DNA of 64,000 nt from Spongiihabitans sp965206355 (GTDB taxonomy: Bacteria > Pseudomonadota > Gammaproteobacteria > Arenicellales > Poriferihabitantaceae), in assembly GCA_965206355.1 (NCBI GenBank), contig OZ242212.1, forward strand, positions 930,001-994,000, given 5' to 3'. The position numbers and the translations under genes are program-made. The notes under the pieces were generated by a model. It made no database searches and was not told the origin of the DNA. It saw only the letters and a program-made list of their open reading frames with translations. Position 1 is the first letter of the stretch. Each line of letters starts with the position of its first letter. This document shows, in pieces, positions 44,764-52,793 of this stretch.

Positions 44764-45033
44764 CTATTTACGCAGACCCAGCTTGCTGATCAGAGCCCGA
44801 TAGCACTCAATGTCAGTATTTTTCAAATAGTTTAATAATTTACGGCGATGATTGACCAGCCGTAACAATCCCTGTCGGGAATGATGATCGTGAATGTGTG
44901 TCTTGAAATGATCGGAAAGATCTTGAATACGTGCAGTCATCAACGCAATTTGCACTTCTGGAGAACCGGTATCTCCCTCTTCGCGTTGATGTTCTTTAAC
45001 AACAGCCGCTTTCTCTTCAGCAGTTAAGGCCAT
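44764..45033 (-). CDS. rpsO: 30S ribosomal protein S15
   Basis: Protein of 89 residues, a primary binder of 16S rRNA's central domain. It begins MALTAEEKAAVVKEHQR and contains TGSPEVQIALMTARIQDLSD, HHSRQGLLRLVNHRRKLLNY and ends SKLGLRK, all typical. I use ATG 45033; the longer frame adds 16 residues not found in S15. Upstream of pnp on the same strand. Confidence 0.97.
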   Translation of the reverse strand: MALTAEEKAAVVKEHQREEGDTGSPEVQIALMTARIQDLSDHFKTHIHDHHSRQGLLRLVNHRRKLLNYLKNTDIECYRALISKLGLRK

Positions 45034-45459
45034 GATAATCCTCATATAATAAATTATTACCTGTGTCGAAGTAAGCCGCACTCTTTCGCTAACCCAAGTC
45101 CGCTAAGTCATTAGCAACCAATCCCAACCCCGTACATCAGTGATATGTACGGACTCGCGCCAGACTCTCATCCGTGGCAAACCTCGAAACACCGTATCGC
45201 CGGATAACCGGCGCGCGTATTCTATACATCAACCCGACTATCTACAAGCCTATTGTTAGAAAATATCAGAAAAGCAGCTATTTTTTCCCACGTTCTCCTG
45301 TTGGCGTCATTCATATCCTCAACGCCGTTGTGATTACGCTGTTAATACCGTTAAGAGTGACCTGATTATTCACCCACCGTCTTTAGCTCGGTAATTCGTA
45401 ATTGGTTTTGATATACTTTGTCCGATACGATGCCCTCAATATTTTCGGAAGCTTAACTT
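45034..45459. promoter_or_regulatory. Divergent intergenic region between rpsO and trxB with two hairpins
   Basis: About 425 bases with no gene. Two clean stem-loops are present: CCGTACAT, 7-base loop, ATGTACGG (45130-45152) and CGCCGG, ATAA, CCGGCG (45198-45213). Neither is followed by a T run on either strand. truB, usual upstream neighbour of rpsO, is missing here. The region must hold both promoters. Confidence 0.45.
45409..45417 (+). promoter_or_regulatory. Extended -10 promoter of trxB
   Basis: TGA followed by TATACT, 43 bases upstream of the trxB ATG. No clear -35 box. Confidence 0.42.
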
Positions 45460-46428
45460 ATGTCGGATGAAAAACACTGCCCGCTACTCATTCTCGGTTC
45501 GGGACCGGCCGGATATACGGCGGCGGTCTATGCCGCCCGGGCAAATCGAAATCCGGTATTGATAACCGGCATTGAACAAGGTGGACAATTAACCACCACA
45601 ACCGATGTTGATAACTGGCCAGGCGATGATGTTGGTGTTCAGGGCCCGGAACTGATGGCAAGAATGAACAGGCACGCCGCAAGATTCAAGACCGAAATTA
45701 TTTTCGACCATATTCATACCGCTGAAGTTACCCGCCGACCGTTGCGCTTATTGGGTGATTCAGGTATCTATACCAGTGATGCCTTGATTATTGCTACGGG
45801 TGCGTCAGCTATGTATCTCGGTTTACCCTCCGAGACCGCCTTCAGGGGTAAGGGCGTATCTGCTTGTGCCACATGCGATGGGTTTTTCTATAAAAATCAA
45901 GATGTTGCGGTCATTGGTGGCGGCAATACCGCCGTTGAGGAAGCCTTATATTTATCTAATCTGGCATCGTCAGTGACGCTGGTTCACCGCCGTGATGAGT
46001 TGCGTGCAGAAGCTATATTGGTCGATCATTTAATCGCCAAAACCCGGGATAATGGCGGTAATATAACAATTGCTTGGGATAGTGTGCTGGATGAAGTGCT
46101 TGGCGATGATAACGGTGTTAGCGGTATGAGAATTAAAAACGTCAAGACACAGCAAAACACCGACATTGACCTCATGGGAGTATTTATTGCCATCGGACAT
46201 GCCCCCAATACGGGTTTGTTTGCGGGTCAGCTGGCAATGCAAGATAATTACATTGTAACGCGCGGTGGCGCATCAGGTAATGCTACGCTCACCAGTATTG
46301 ACGGTGTTTTTGCAGCGGGTGATGTAACCGATCATGTCTATCGACAAGCAGTCACGTCTGCTGGAAGCGGTTGTATGGCAGCACTTGATGCCGACAAATA
46401 TCTGAAAAACAAAGACTTTATACAATAG
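45460..46428 (+). CDS. trxB: Thioredoxin reductase
   Basis: Flavoenzyme of 322 residues that reduces thioredoxin with NADPH. FAD site LILGSGPAGYTAAVYAAR, redox CATC at residues 136-139 (SACATCDGFFY), NADPH site VIGGGNTAVEEALYLS and the C-terminal GVFAAGDVTDHVYRQAVTSA are all in place. It ends with TAG at 46426-46428, overlapping the GTG of the next gene by one base. Confidence 0.97.
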   Translation: MSDEKHCPLLILGSGPAGYTAAVYAARANRNPVLITGIEQGGQLTTTTDVDNWPGDDVGVQGPELMARMNRHAARFKTEIIFDHIHTAEVTRRPLRLLGDSGIYTSDALIIATGASAMYLGLPSETAFRGKGVSACATCDGFFYKNQDVAVIGGGNTAVEEALYLSNLASSVTLVHRRDELRAEAILVDHLIAKTRDNGGNITIAWDSVLDEVLGDDNGVSGMRIKNVKTQQNTDIDLMGVFIAIGHAPNTGLFAGQLAMQDNYIVTRGGASGNATLTSIDGVFAAGDVTDHVYRQAVTSAGSGCMAALDADKYLKNKDFIQ

Positions 46429-46976
46429 TGTCCGCAGACAAAGAAACCGATGACCAAGCCGATGAACTGTCGCTTTTTCAAAAAGTGATGGCACAGACCA
46501 GTGTCGCCAGCTATGACCGTGGTAAGTCTCGCTTCGACCGTTACCGGCAGCGCGAAAAACCACCGCTAAATAAGCCTGCCTCTAAATATGTTTCGACTGC
46601 CATTCCGACCGCTGTCGCCATAGATCAAACCGATCAGGGTGAATCTGTGCTTTTTGTTCGTGGTGGCTTGCAACGTAAAGGCATTAAACGATTGAAGCGT
46701 GGCGAATACCCCTGTCATTCAGTATTGGATTTGCATGGGAGGCGGGTTTATGAGGCAGAGACGCTTTTAAGTCAGTTCTTATCCGCAGCGATTCAGCAAG
46801 AGCAGTCATGTGTTTTGATTATTCACGGTAAGGGCTACCACTCAGCAAACAATAAAGGTATTCTCAAGCCCTTCACCATCAATTGGTTGAAGAAATCGGC
46901 AGCGGTCACGGCTTTTTGTTCTGCCCGCCCGCAAGACGGCGGCACTGGAGCGGTGTATGTCTTGTTGAAAAGGTGA
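46428..46976 (+). CDS. Smr-domain protein
   Basis: Protein of 182 residues with a C-terminal Smr domain, a DNA/RNA endonuclease-type fold related to the MutS2 tail. Visible are SVLDLHGRRVYEAETLLSQF, the HGKGYHSANNKGILK loop and the closing DGGTGAVYVLLKR. The N-terminal 90 residues are charged and probably unstructured, as in the E. coli YdaL/SmrA and SmrB proteins. It starts at GTG 46428, sharing a base with the trxB stop, so translation is coupled. Biochemical target is not evident; some members rescue collided ribosomes. Confidence 0.85.
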   Translation: MSADKETDDQADELSLFQKVMAQTSVASYDRGKSRFDRYRQREKPPLNKPASKYVSTAIPTAVAIDQTDQGESVLFVRGGLQRKGIKRLKRGEYPCHSVLDLHGRRVYEAETLLSQFLSAAIQQEQSCVLIIHGKGYHSANNKGILKPFTINWLKKSAAVTAFCSARPQDGGTGAVYVLLKR

Positions 46977-47047
46977 TAATTCATCGCACCCGCCATGGCT
47001 TGCGGTTGTTCTTCGCACATCTTGTCCATCCATATCCATGCTCCTTT

Positions 47048-47186
47048 GAGACCTTTGCACGAAAGCCATTTCACCTCCATGCTACGTTAAAAACGTACTC
47101 ACTCGGTCATTTATAAGCATAAACTCCCTCATTCCGTGCGTTTTTGCCTGGCCTAAAAGCGAAATCATCTTCCGTGCAAAGGTCTC
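47048..47186 (-). mobile_element. 139-bp inverted-repeat element, copy 6
   Basis: Reverse orientation, flanked by a perfect direct repeat CCTTT (47043-47047 and 47187-47191). It is identical at all 139 positions to copy 2 at 13687. It lies 71 bases after the Smr gene stop. Confidence 0.92.
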
Positions 47187-47194
47187 CCTTTATA

Positions 47195-47303
47195 AATTGC
47201 AGGGCGGATACCCGTCTGTTTGAACGCGATCAATTCCGACTTCATTTGCCAAATATGTCATGTCGGGTCATCCCCTACAATTGCAGGGCAGATACCTGTC
47301 TGT
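47195..47303. repeat. Duplicated 25-bp end of the alkB-like gene
   Basis: 47195-47219 repeats 47279-47303 (23 of 25 bases), which covers the last codons of the AlkB-like gene. The spare copy lies just beside the 139-bp element, pointing to a small duplication or rearrangement at this site. Confidence 0.6.
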
Positions 47304-47874
47304 AGGTCAGGTTTATTCGAGGTACTGTTACTCGTCTGCTTTTCGGTAACGAATGTTGCCAGTTTTGTTGCGACTTCCCGAACATCACCAACAACGACCC
47401 ATGCTTCAGATCGATTTTGATGCTAGGTTGCGGGTTGTTGCAATCGGGATGAAGTATAAAGCGGCGTGTCGCCCCGAAACTGATTGAAGCGATGGTTGGC
47501 GAAGCACCCAGTTCGGCTTCATTATCACTGTGGCTACCCATACTGTCATTACCGTCACGATAAAGATTGAGTAATACGCTGTTGAAAGATTGTTGGGTAT
47601 AGGTCTCGACAAGGTCAGCAATTTCCAGCAACGCATCAAACCACGGTAGCGGTACATTGACGATTCCAGAGTAACGATAGTGTGCTTGTTTATCACCATA
47701 CCAAGCCGACAATCTCGGGGAAACGACTGATTTAGCAAACATTTTTATAGTATGTTGATGCCACTTTGCTTTTCTGCCAATGTCGTTAAAGAGACGGTCG
47801 CTACTGGCGTGATCAATAAAGTCATTCACCAATACGCATTGGTTTGGTACAACAGTAATCACTTGCATAGACAT
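47275..47874 (-). CDS. AlkB-like 2-oxoglutarate/Fe(II) dioxygenase
   Basis: Protein of 199 residues in the AlkB family, closest in layout to the ALKBH2/3-like group that removes methyl damage from DNA or RNA bases. Iron ligands fit H-x-D in MGSHSDNEAELG and the distal H in WQHSLPKSRR. The 2-oxoglutarate arginines are in RRVTVPRINLTYR. The substrate-side LSAWYGDKQAHYRYSG also matches. ATG 47874 is followed closely by a second ATG (MQV) six bases on. It stands alone. Confidence 0.87.
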   Translation of the reverse strand: MSMQVITVVPNQCVLVNDFIDHASSDRLFNDIGRKAKWHQHTIKMFAKSVVSPRLSAWYGDKQAHYRYSGIVNVPLPWFDALLEIADLVETYTQQSFNSVLLNLYRDGNDSMGSHSDNEAELGASPTIASISFGATRRFILHPDCNNPQPSIKIDLKHGSLLVMFGKSQQNWQHSLPKSRRVTVPRINLTYRQVSALQL

Positions 47875-47882
47875 TACCTATG

Positions 47883-48218
47883 TTAGGCAAATATTTTTTC
47901 CGGGTTGAGAATGTTATCAGAATCTGACGCCTGCTTGATTAAGCGCATAGGTTGAACGGCATCACTATGCTTGAGCTGCAAAAATTCGATCTTGCCATAT
48001 CCGATATCATGCTCACCAGGACACGTTCCATCCATTGTCAACGCCCGTATCACCATTTTGCGATGCAGTACTTCTGCTGCGGCAACTTCATCTTGGCCGT
48101 TATGATCAACCAACAGCACTAAATGAAAATTACCGTCACCAACATGACCGACAATAGGGGCGAGAATTTTTGCCTTCTCAATATCTTGATGGGTTTGATT
48201 GATACCCAAGCGACACAA
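47883..48218 (-). pseudogene. C-terminal fragment of a GlcD-like FAD-linked oxidase
   Basis: The last 110 residues of a D-lactate/glycolate dehydrogenase-type flavoenzyme. HQDIEKAKILAPIVGHVGDG with NFHLVLLVD, then MDGTCPGEHDIGYGK and NILNPEKIF, are its C-terminal hallmarks. The FAD-binding half of about 350 residues is absent. Upstream the frame soon meets a stop, and a tRNA gene begins 80 bases away. A deletion or rearrangement ended at the tRNA, leaving this stump. Confidence 0.82.
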
Positions 48219-48299
48219 AAAGCTATTGCGTGAGGATATGGATTACGATACCCTCCGCACTCCCGCGTGATACATACCAAGGTATAAATAGGCATAAAT

Positions 48300-48376
48300 G
48301 GCTACGTAGCTCAGTTGGTTAGAGCACATCACTCATAATGATGGAGTCCCCTGTTCGAATCAGGGCGTAGCCACCA
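48300..48376 (+). tRNA. tRNA-Met (CAT), elongator type
   Basis: A 77-base cloverleaf with encoded CCA. The acceptor GGCTACG pairs with CGTAGCC. D arm GCTCAGTTGGTTAGAGC, anticodon arm CATCA-CTCATAA-TGATG with anticodon CAT, T loop TTCGAAT. The first pair is a G-C, unlike initiator tRNA, and the body resembles the E. coli elongator tRNA-Met. Confidence 0.97.
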
Positions 48377-48399
48377 ATTAGCTTGCCCTAAATCACAGA

Positions 48400-49782
48400 T
48401 TACAATTTCACCTTTGCCAACGCATTATCTATCGCACTAACAATTTCATCCAAATCATCTTTGGTGCAGGTTAAAGCCGGACTCAGGCACAAAGTATTGT
48501 TGTATTCGGTGAAACTGCGGTTGGTGCGACCAATCATGACACCTTGTTGTAAGCAATCAGCAACTACGCCGGCAATAACCGCCTCATCAACGGGGTGTTT
48601 GGAGACGCGATCTGTAACCAGTTCTGCACCGACAAACAGTCCCTTGCCACGCACATCGCCAATGAGTGGATGTTTTTCTTGCAGTTTATACAACCCGTCT
48701 AGCAGATAATCGCCCATTTTATTGGCGTTATCGAGCAGATTTTCCCGCTCAATGATACACATATTTTCCAGCGCGGCGGCTGCTCCTCCAGCGCATCCGC
48801 CAAAAGTGCTAATGTCGCGGAAGTATTGTAATTTTTCGCTCGGCTCTGCCAGAAAAGCATTAAACAAATCTTCGGTGGTTACAGTCACGGAAATAGCCGC
48901 ATAGCCACTGGCAACACCTTTTGCCATGGTAACAATGTCGGGTTTAACACCATAGTGCTGATAGCCAAACCATTTTCCAGTTCTGCCCATACCACATACC
49001 ACTTCATCAATATGAATCAGTACGCCGTATTTCGTGCAAATTTCCTGAATGGTTTCAAAATAGCCTTCAGGCGGTGTAATAACACCACCACCTGCGGTAA
49101 TCGGTTCAAGAATGACTGAGCCTACCGTATCAGGGCCCTGTTCGAGAACGACACGTTCCAATTCTCTGGCAGCCTGAATCCCATAATCCGGATGGTCACC
49201 ATTGGCAGCCCGATAGGCCATGCAGTGCGGCATTTCCACGAAGCCCGGCGTAAATGGGCCGTATTGATCTTTGCGCTGAATCTGGCCGGACGCGCTCAAT
49301 GCGGTGATGGTAGTGCCGTGGTAATCGCGATCTCGGTAAATAATTTTATGCTTCTTGCCCTCATTGTTAAGTGCGGCGAGTTGTCGAACCAGTTTGAAAC
49401 CTTTTTCATTGGCTTCGGAGCCGGAATTTGAATAGTAAACCCGACTCATTCCGGGCATTTTATCAATCAAACGTTCGGCAAACTGCGTGCCAGGAATAGT
49501 CCCTGCAAAATTTGCGAAATAACAGAGGGTGAGCAGTTGATCGTGAACGGCTTTGGCGATGGATGCCCGACCATAGCCAACATTAACCGTCCATAGACCA
49601 CCCGATACCGCATCCAGATATTCCTTCCCATGAATGTCTTTGACCCGAAGCCCTTTGCCTTCAACAATAATCATCGGCTCATTAGCCAGCATAGACTTGT
49701 GCTGAACCAAGTGGTGCCAAACGTGGGATTTATCACTGCTGACAATGGCTGTACTGTCAAATTCATTGAATGCTCTATTCAT
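48400..49782 (-). CDS. Class III aminotransferase, possibly taurine-pyruvate
   Basis: PLP enzyme of 460 residues. SNSGSEANEKGFKLVRQLAA binds the cofactor, DRDYHGTTITALSASGQ and ILEPITAGGGVITPPEGYF follow, then IDEVVCGMGRTGKWFG and the PLP lysine in DIVTMAKGVASGYA. The overall pattern, including VSGGLWTVNVGYGR near the start, resembles taurine-pyruvate and omega-amino acid-pyruvate transaminases, which would release sulfoacetaldehyde from taurine. No sulfoacetaldehyde acetyltransferase or taurine transporter is in view, so the substrate is a guess. Confidence 0.7.
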   Translation of the reverse strand: MNRAFNEFDSTAIVSSDKSHVWHHLVQHKSMLANEPMIIVEGKGLRVKDIHGKEYLDAVSGGLWTVNVGYGRASIAKAVHDQLLTLCYFANFAGTIPGTQFAERLIDKMPGMSRVYYSNSGSEANEKGFKLVRQLAALNNEGKKHKIIYRDRDYHGTTITALSASGQIQRKDQYGPFTPGFVEMPHCMAYRAANGDHPDYGIQAARELERVVLEQGPDTVGSVILEPITAGGGVITPPEGYFETIQEICTKYGVLIHIDEVVCGMGRTGKWFGYQHYGVKPDIVTMAKGVASGYAAISVTVTTEDLFNAFLAEPSEKLQYFRDISTFGGCAGGAAAALENMCIIERENLLDNANKMGDYLLDGLYKLQEKHPLIGDVRGKGLFVGAELVTDRVSKHPVDEAVIAGVVADCLQQGVMIGRTNRSFTEYNNTLCLSPALTCTKDDLDEIVSAIDNALAKVKL

Positions 49783-49824
49783 TTTGGATCACCTAATTAG
49801 TATTGAGACACCCCTATCGGGCAA

Positions 49825-49852
49825 TTGATTGTACACTATCTAACCATACTAT
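49825..49852 (+). promoter_or_regulatory. Likely sigma-70 promoter of uvrD
   Basis: TTGATT, 16-base spacer, TACTAT, giving a leader of about 115 bases to the ATG at 49974. No obvious LexA box (CTGT-N8-ACAG) is seen in the leader. Confidence 0.4.
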
Positions 49853-49973
49853 TTACCTTTAACGCTACCATAGAGCCAATTTTAGACAATCAAACAGACC
49901 ACATCGCCAATTCTATCCGTCCTGTCTCAAGATAAATCTTTGTTCACGCGGCGTTCCCGAGTACAATCCACGC

Positions 49974-52145
49974 ATGGATGTTTCGCATATACTTGATCCC
50001 CTAAACGATGCCCAAAGAGAGGCTGTGGCAGCGCCTCCCGGTCCGTTATTGGTGCTTGCTGGCGCGGGTAGCGGTAAGACCCGGGTGCTTACCCACCGCA
50101 TTGCCTGGTTAATTCAGGTGCATCAGGTTTCTCCCCTGGCTATTCTGGCGGTTACTTTTACCAACAAAGCATCCAGAGAAATGCGAGGGCGCATTGAGGA
50201 ATTGCTACACATACCTTTTAATGGTATGTGGATGGGCACATTTCATAGTCTTTGCCACCGTTTGTTGCGGATGCACTATGAAGAGGCTGGGTTGTTACAG
50301 AGTTTTGAAATTCTGGATAGTGATGACCAGTATCGTTTGATTCGGCGGGTATTACGGGAGCTTGATCTGGATGAAAATTACTGGCCGCCTCGACAGATGC
50401 AATGGATGATTAACAGTCATAAAGATGAGGCGCGCCGCCCACAAAATTTGCCTGTCGGCAACGACAAACAGCAACAAACCCTGCATCGGGTGTATAGCAC
50501 TTACCAAGCACTTTGCCAGCAATTTAATTTGGTCGATTTTGCTGAGATTTTACTGCGAACGCTGGAGCTTTTTCGTAATAATCAGACGCTTCGTGAAAAC
50601 TATCAGCAGCGTTTCCAGCATGTATTGGTTGATGAGTTTCAGGATACCAATTCCATTCAGTATCAGTGGGTAAAAATGCTTTCAGGTGGACATAAAAACC
50701 TGTTTGCAGTTGGTGACGATGATCAATCTATCTATGGCTGGCGTGGTGCTCGGGTTGAGAATGTATTAAGTTTTGAAAAGGATTTTGAGCAGGCGAAAGT
50801 ATTTCGTTTGGAGCAGAACTATCGTTCAACTGGCAATATTCTTAACGCTGCCAACGCGGTAATTGCCAATAATGCTGGGCGTTTGGGGAAGGAGTTATGG
50901 ACTGATGAAGCTGAAGGTACGCCGATTCAATTGTATGTCGCTAGCAATGAGATTGATGAAGCACGCTTTGTTGTTGAGCAAATCCAAAGTTGGGTAGAAC
51001 AGGGTAATCGAAGAGATCAATCTGCAATTTTATACCGCTCCAATGCCCAGTCGCGCGTTTTTGAAGAACGGTTAATTTCCAGTGGTGTGCCTTATCGGGT
51101 CTATGGCGGATTGCGGTTTTTTGAGCGTGCGGAAATAAAAAATGCGCTGGCGTATTTAAGATTGGTTTCAAATCATTATTCCGATTCCGCATTCGAAAGG
51201 ATTGTCAATTTCCCTGCCCGTGGTATTGGCAATAAAACCCTAGAGTTGATTCGCGATTATGCGCGTTCAAAACAGATTTCTATGTGGCAGGCAACCACGG
51301 ACATCATTAGTGCGCGAAGCTTGCCACCGCGTGCATTGTCTGTATTAAGTCTTTTTCAGGATTTAATCAGTCGATTGCTTGTGGATACGGCAGCACTTGG
51401 ACTAACGGAAACAACCGATCATGTGCTTAAACACAGCGGTCTTTTGGATCACTACAAAACCGAAAAAGGCGAACAGGCGCAGAGTCGAGTTGAAAATCTG
51501 GAAGAGCTAGTCAACGCTACCCGCAACTTTAGCGCGAGTGAAGAAGATCTCGGTGCAATGGATGAACTCACGCTGTTTCTCTCGCATGCGGCATTGGAAG
51601 CTGGAGAAGGGCAGAGCGAAGAATGGGAAGACTGCGTGCAACTAATGAGCTTACACTCCGCCAAAGGGCTGGAGTTTCCACTGGTGTTTCTGTGTGGCAT
51701 GGAAGAAGGATTGTTCCCCCACCAGCGTTCCGTCACCGAGGATGGACGGCTTGAAGAAGAGCGGCGACTGTGTTATGTGGGCATGACCAGAGCGATGCAA
51801 CAGCTTGTTTTATGTTATGTCGAAGTGCGGCGACTTTATGGTCGGGTAAACTATACCCGGGCTTCTCGATTCTTGAGCGAAATACCAGTGCAGTATCTAA
51901 AAGAAATAAGTTCTTTTCGTTTCAGCAGAGCGCCTGATAGTAGCCCGACCAGTACCAGCGCACATACGGCAACGGCGACCTTTAATGGACTTAAACCGGG
52001 GCGACAGGTTCGGCATAAAAAATTTGGCGAAGGTATAGTTACCCGCCTTGAGGGGCAAGGCAACCACGCCAAAGTAGAGGTTAATTTTGCAACTGTTGGT
52101 TCTAAGTGGCTGGTCTGCTGTTATACGAATCTTGAGCCTGTATGA
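49974..52145 (+). CDS. uvrD: DNA helicase II UvrD
   Basis: Superfamily 1 3'-5' DNA helicase of 723 residues used in nucleotide excision and mismatch repair. Start MDVSHILDPLNDAQREAV is typical of UvrD. Walker A LAGAGSGKTRVL near 32, motif II VDEFQDTN near 220, motif III GDDDQSIYGWRGA, motif IV LEQNYRST, motif V LMSLHSAKGLEFP and motif VI MTRAMQ are all present. The C-terminal tail ends with a conserved GDRVRHKKFGEG-like segment (PGRQVRHKKFGEGIVTRLEG). A 139-bp element starts 27 bases after the stop. Confidence 0.96.
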   Translation: MDVSHILDPLNDAQREAVAAPPGPLLVLAGAGSGKTRVLTHRIAWLIQVHQVSPLAILAVTFTNKASREMRGRIEELLHIPFNGMWMGTFHSLCHRLLRMHYEEAGLLQSFEILDSDDQYRLIRRVLRELDLDENYWPPRQMQWMINSHKDEARRPQNLPVGNDKQQQTLHRVYSTYQALCQQFNLVDFAEILLRTLELFRNNQTLRENYQQRFQHVLVDEFQDTNSIQYQWVKMLSGGHKNLFAVGDDDQSIYGWRGARVENVLSFEKDFEQAKVFRLEQNYRSTGNILNAANAVIANNAGRLGKELWTDEAEGTPIQLYVASNEIDEARFVVEQIQSWVEQGNRRDQSAILYRSNAQSRVFEERLISSGVPYRVYGGLRFFERAEIKNALAYLRLVSNHYSDSAFERIVNFPARGIGNKTLELIRDYARSKQISMWQATTDIISARSLPPRALSVLSLFQDLISRLLVDTAALGLTETTDHVLKHSGLLDHYKTEKGEQAQSRVENLEELVNATRNFSASEEDLGAMDELTLFLSHAALEAGEGQSEEWEDCVQLMSLHSAKGLEFPLVFLCGMEEGLFPHQRSVTEDGRLEEERRLCYVGMTRAMQQLVLCYVEVRRLYGRVNYTRASRFLSEIPVQYLKEISSFRFSRAPDSSPTSTSAHTATATFNGLKPGRQVRHKKFGEGIVTRLEGQGNHAKVEVNFATVGSKWLVCCYTNLEPV

Positions 52146-52171
52146 AGTGGCATTGGGTGAGCGGATACTGT

Positions 52172-52310
52172 GAGACCTTTGCACGAAAGCCATTTCACCT
52201 GCATACTGCGTTAAAAACGTACTCAATCGGTCATTTATAAGCATAAACTCCCTCATTCCGTGCGTTTTTGCCTGGCCTGAAAGCGAAATCATCTTCCGTG
52301 CAAAGGCCTC
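52172..52310 (-). mobile_element. 139-bp inverted-repeat element, copy 7
   Basis: Reverse orientation, flanked by a perfect direct repeat ACTGT (52167-52171 and 52311-52315). The distal end reads GGCCTC for GGTCTC, the only change in any terminal hexamer. Directly downstream of uvrD. Confidence 0.92.
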
Positions 52311-52389
52311 ACTGTGAATATCCGAAACACCCCATCAACAAACGCCAAGCAATACTGAATATCCAGAACATCTGATCAGCAAACGTTAA

Positions 52390-52596
52390 TCAAAGTACTT
52401 GATGGTTGAACATTCGATGATTAAAGTATCTGACAGGTTCAAGCGAATGTTGCCTATTTTGCTCGGATGACTCAATGGTTGCCATCCAGTGATAACAAGG
52501 GTTGTCAATGTGATAAGGTTGTAACGGTGCGGTGATGAGCTGCGGGTAGTCATACAGCATTTCATCGGTAATCGGAATGAACACTTTGTGTTTCAT
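52390..52596 (-). CDS. Small protein of unknown function
   Basis: A 68-residue frame starting MKHKVFIPITDEMLYDYPQL. A Shine-Dalgarno-like GAGGG lies six bases before the ATG. The N-terminal half looks like a small conserved protein that I have the impression of having seen in other gammaproteobacteria (VFIPITDEMLY, then PLQPYHIDNPCYHWM), but I know no function. The C-terminal half is polar and may vary. It is divergent from the regulator pair downstream. Confidence 0.55.
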   Translation of the reverse strand: MKHKVFIPITDEMLYDYPQLITAPLQPYHIDNPCYHWMATIESSEQNRQHSLEPVRYFNHRMFNHQVL

Positions 52597-52729
52597 ACTC
52601 TGCCCTCATTGATTGCCTAGGTTGAACGGTTCTCCGACCTAATTACACACTTTCCATATGGTATATGCTTGGGGAAGCAGTGGTGATTTTATGGTGGTTA
52701 TCAATTCATAACCGTGAGAAAGCGCGGCA

Positions 52730-52757
52730 TTCACTGGCTATTGTAATCCGTTATACT
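52730..52757 (+). promoter_or_regulatory. Likely promoter of the response-regulator operon
   Basis: TTCACT, 16-base spacer, TATACT, ending 36 bases before the ATG at 52794. Confidence 0.42.
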
Positions 52758-52793
52758 GTCCATCTTAAAGAAATTTGATTCAGGGTGTTACTC

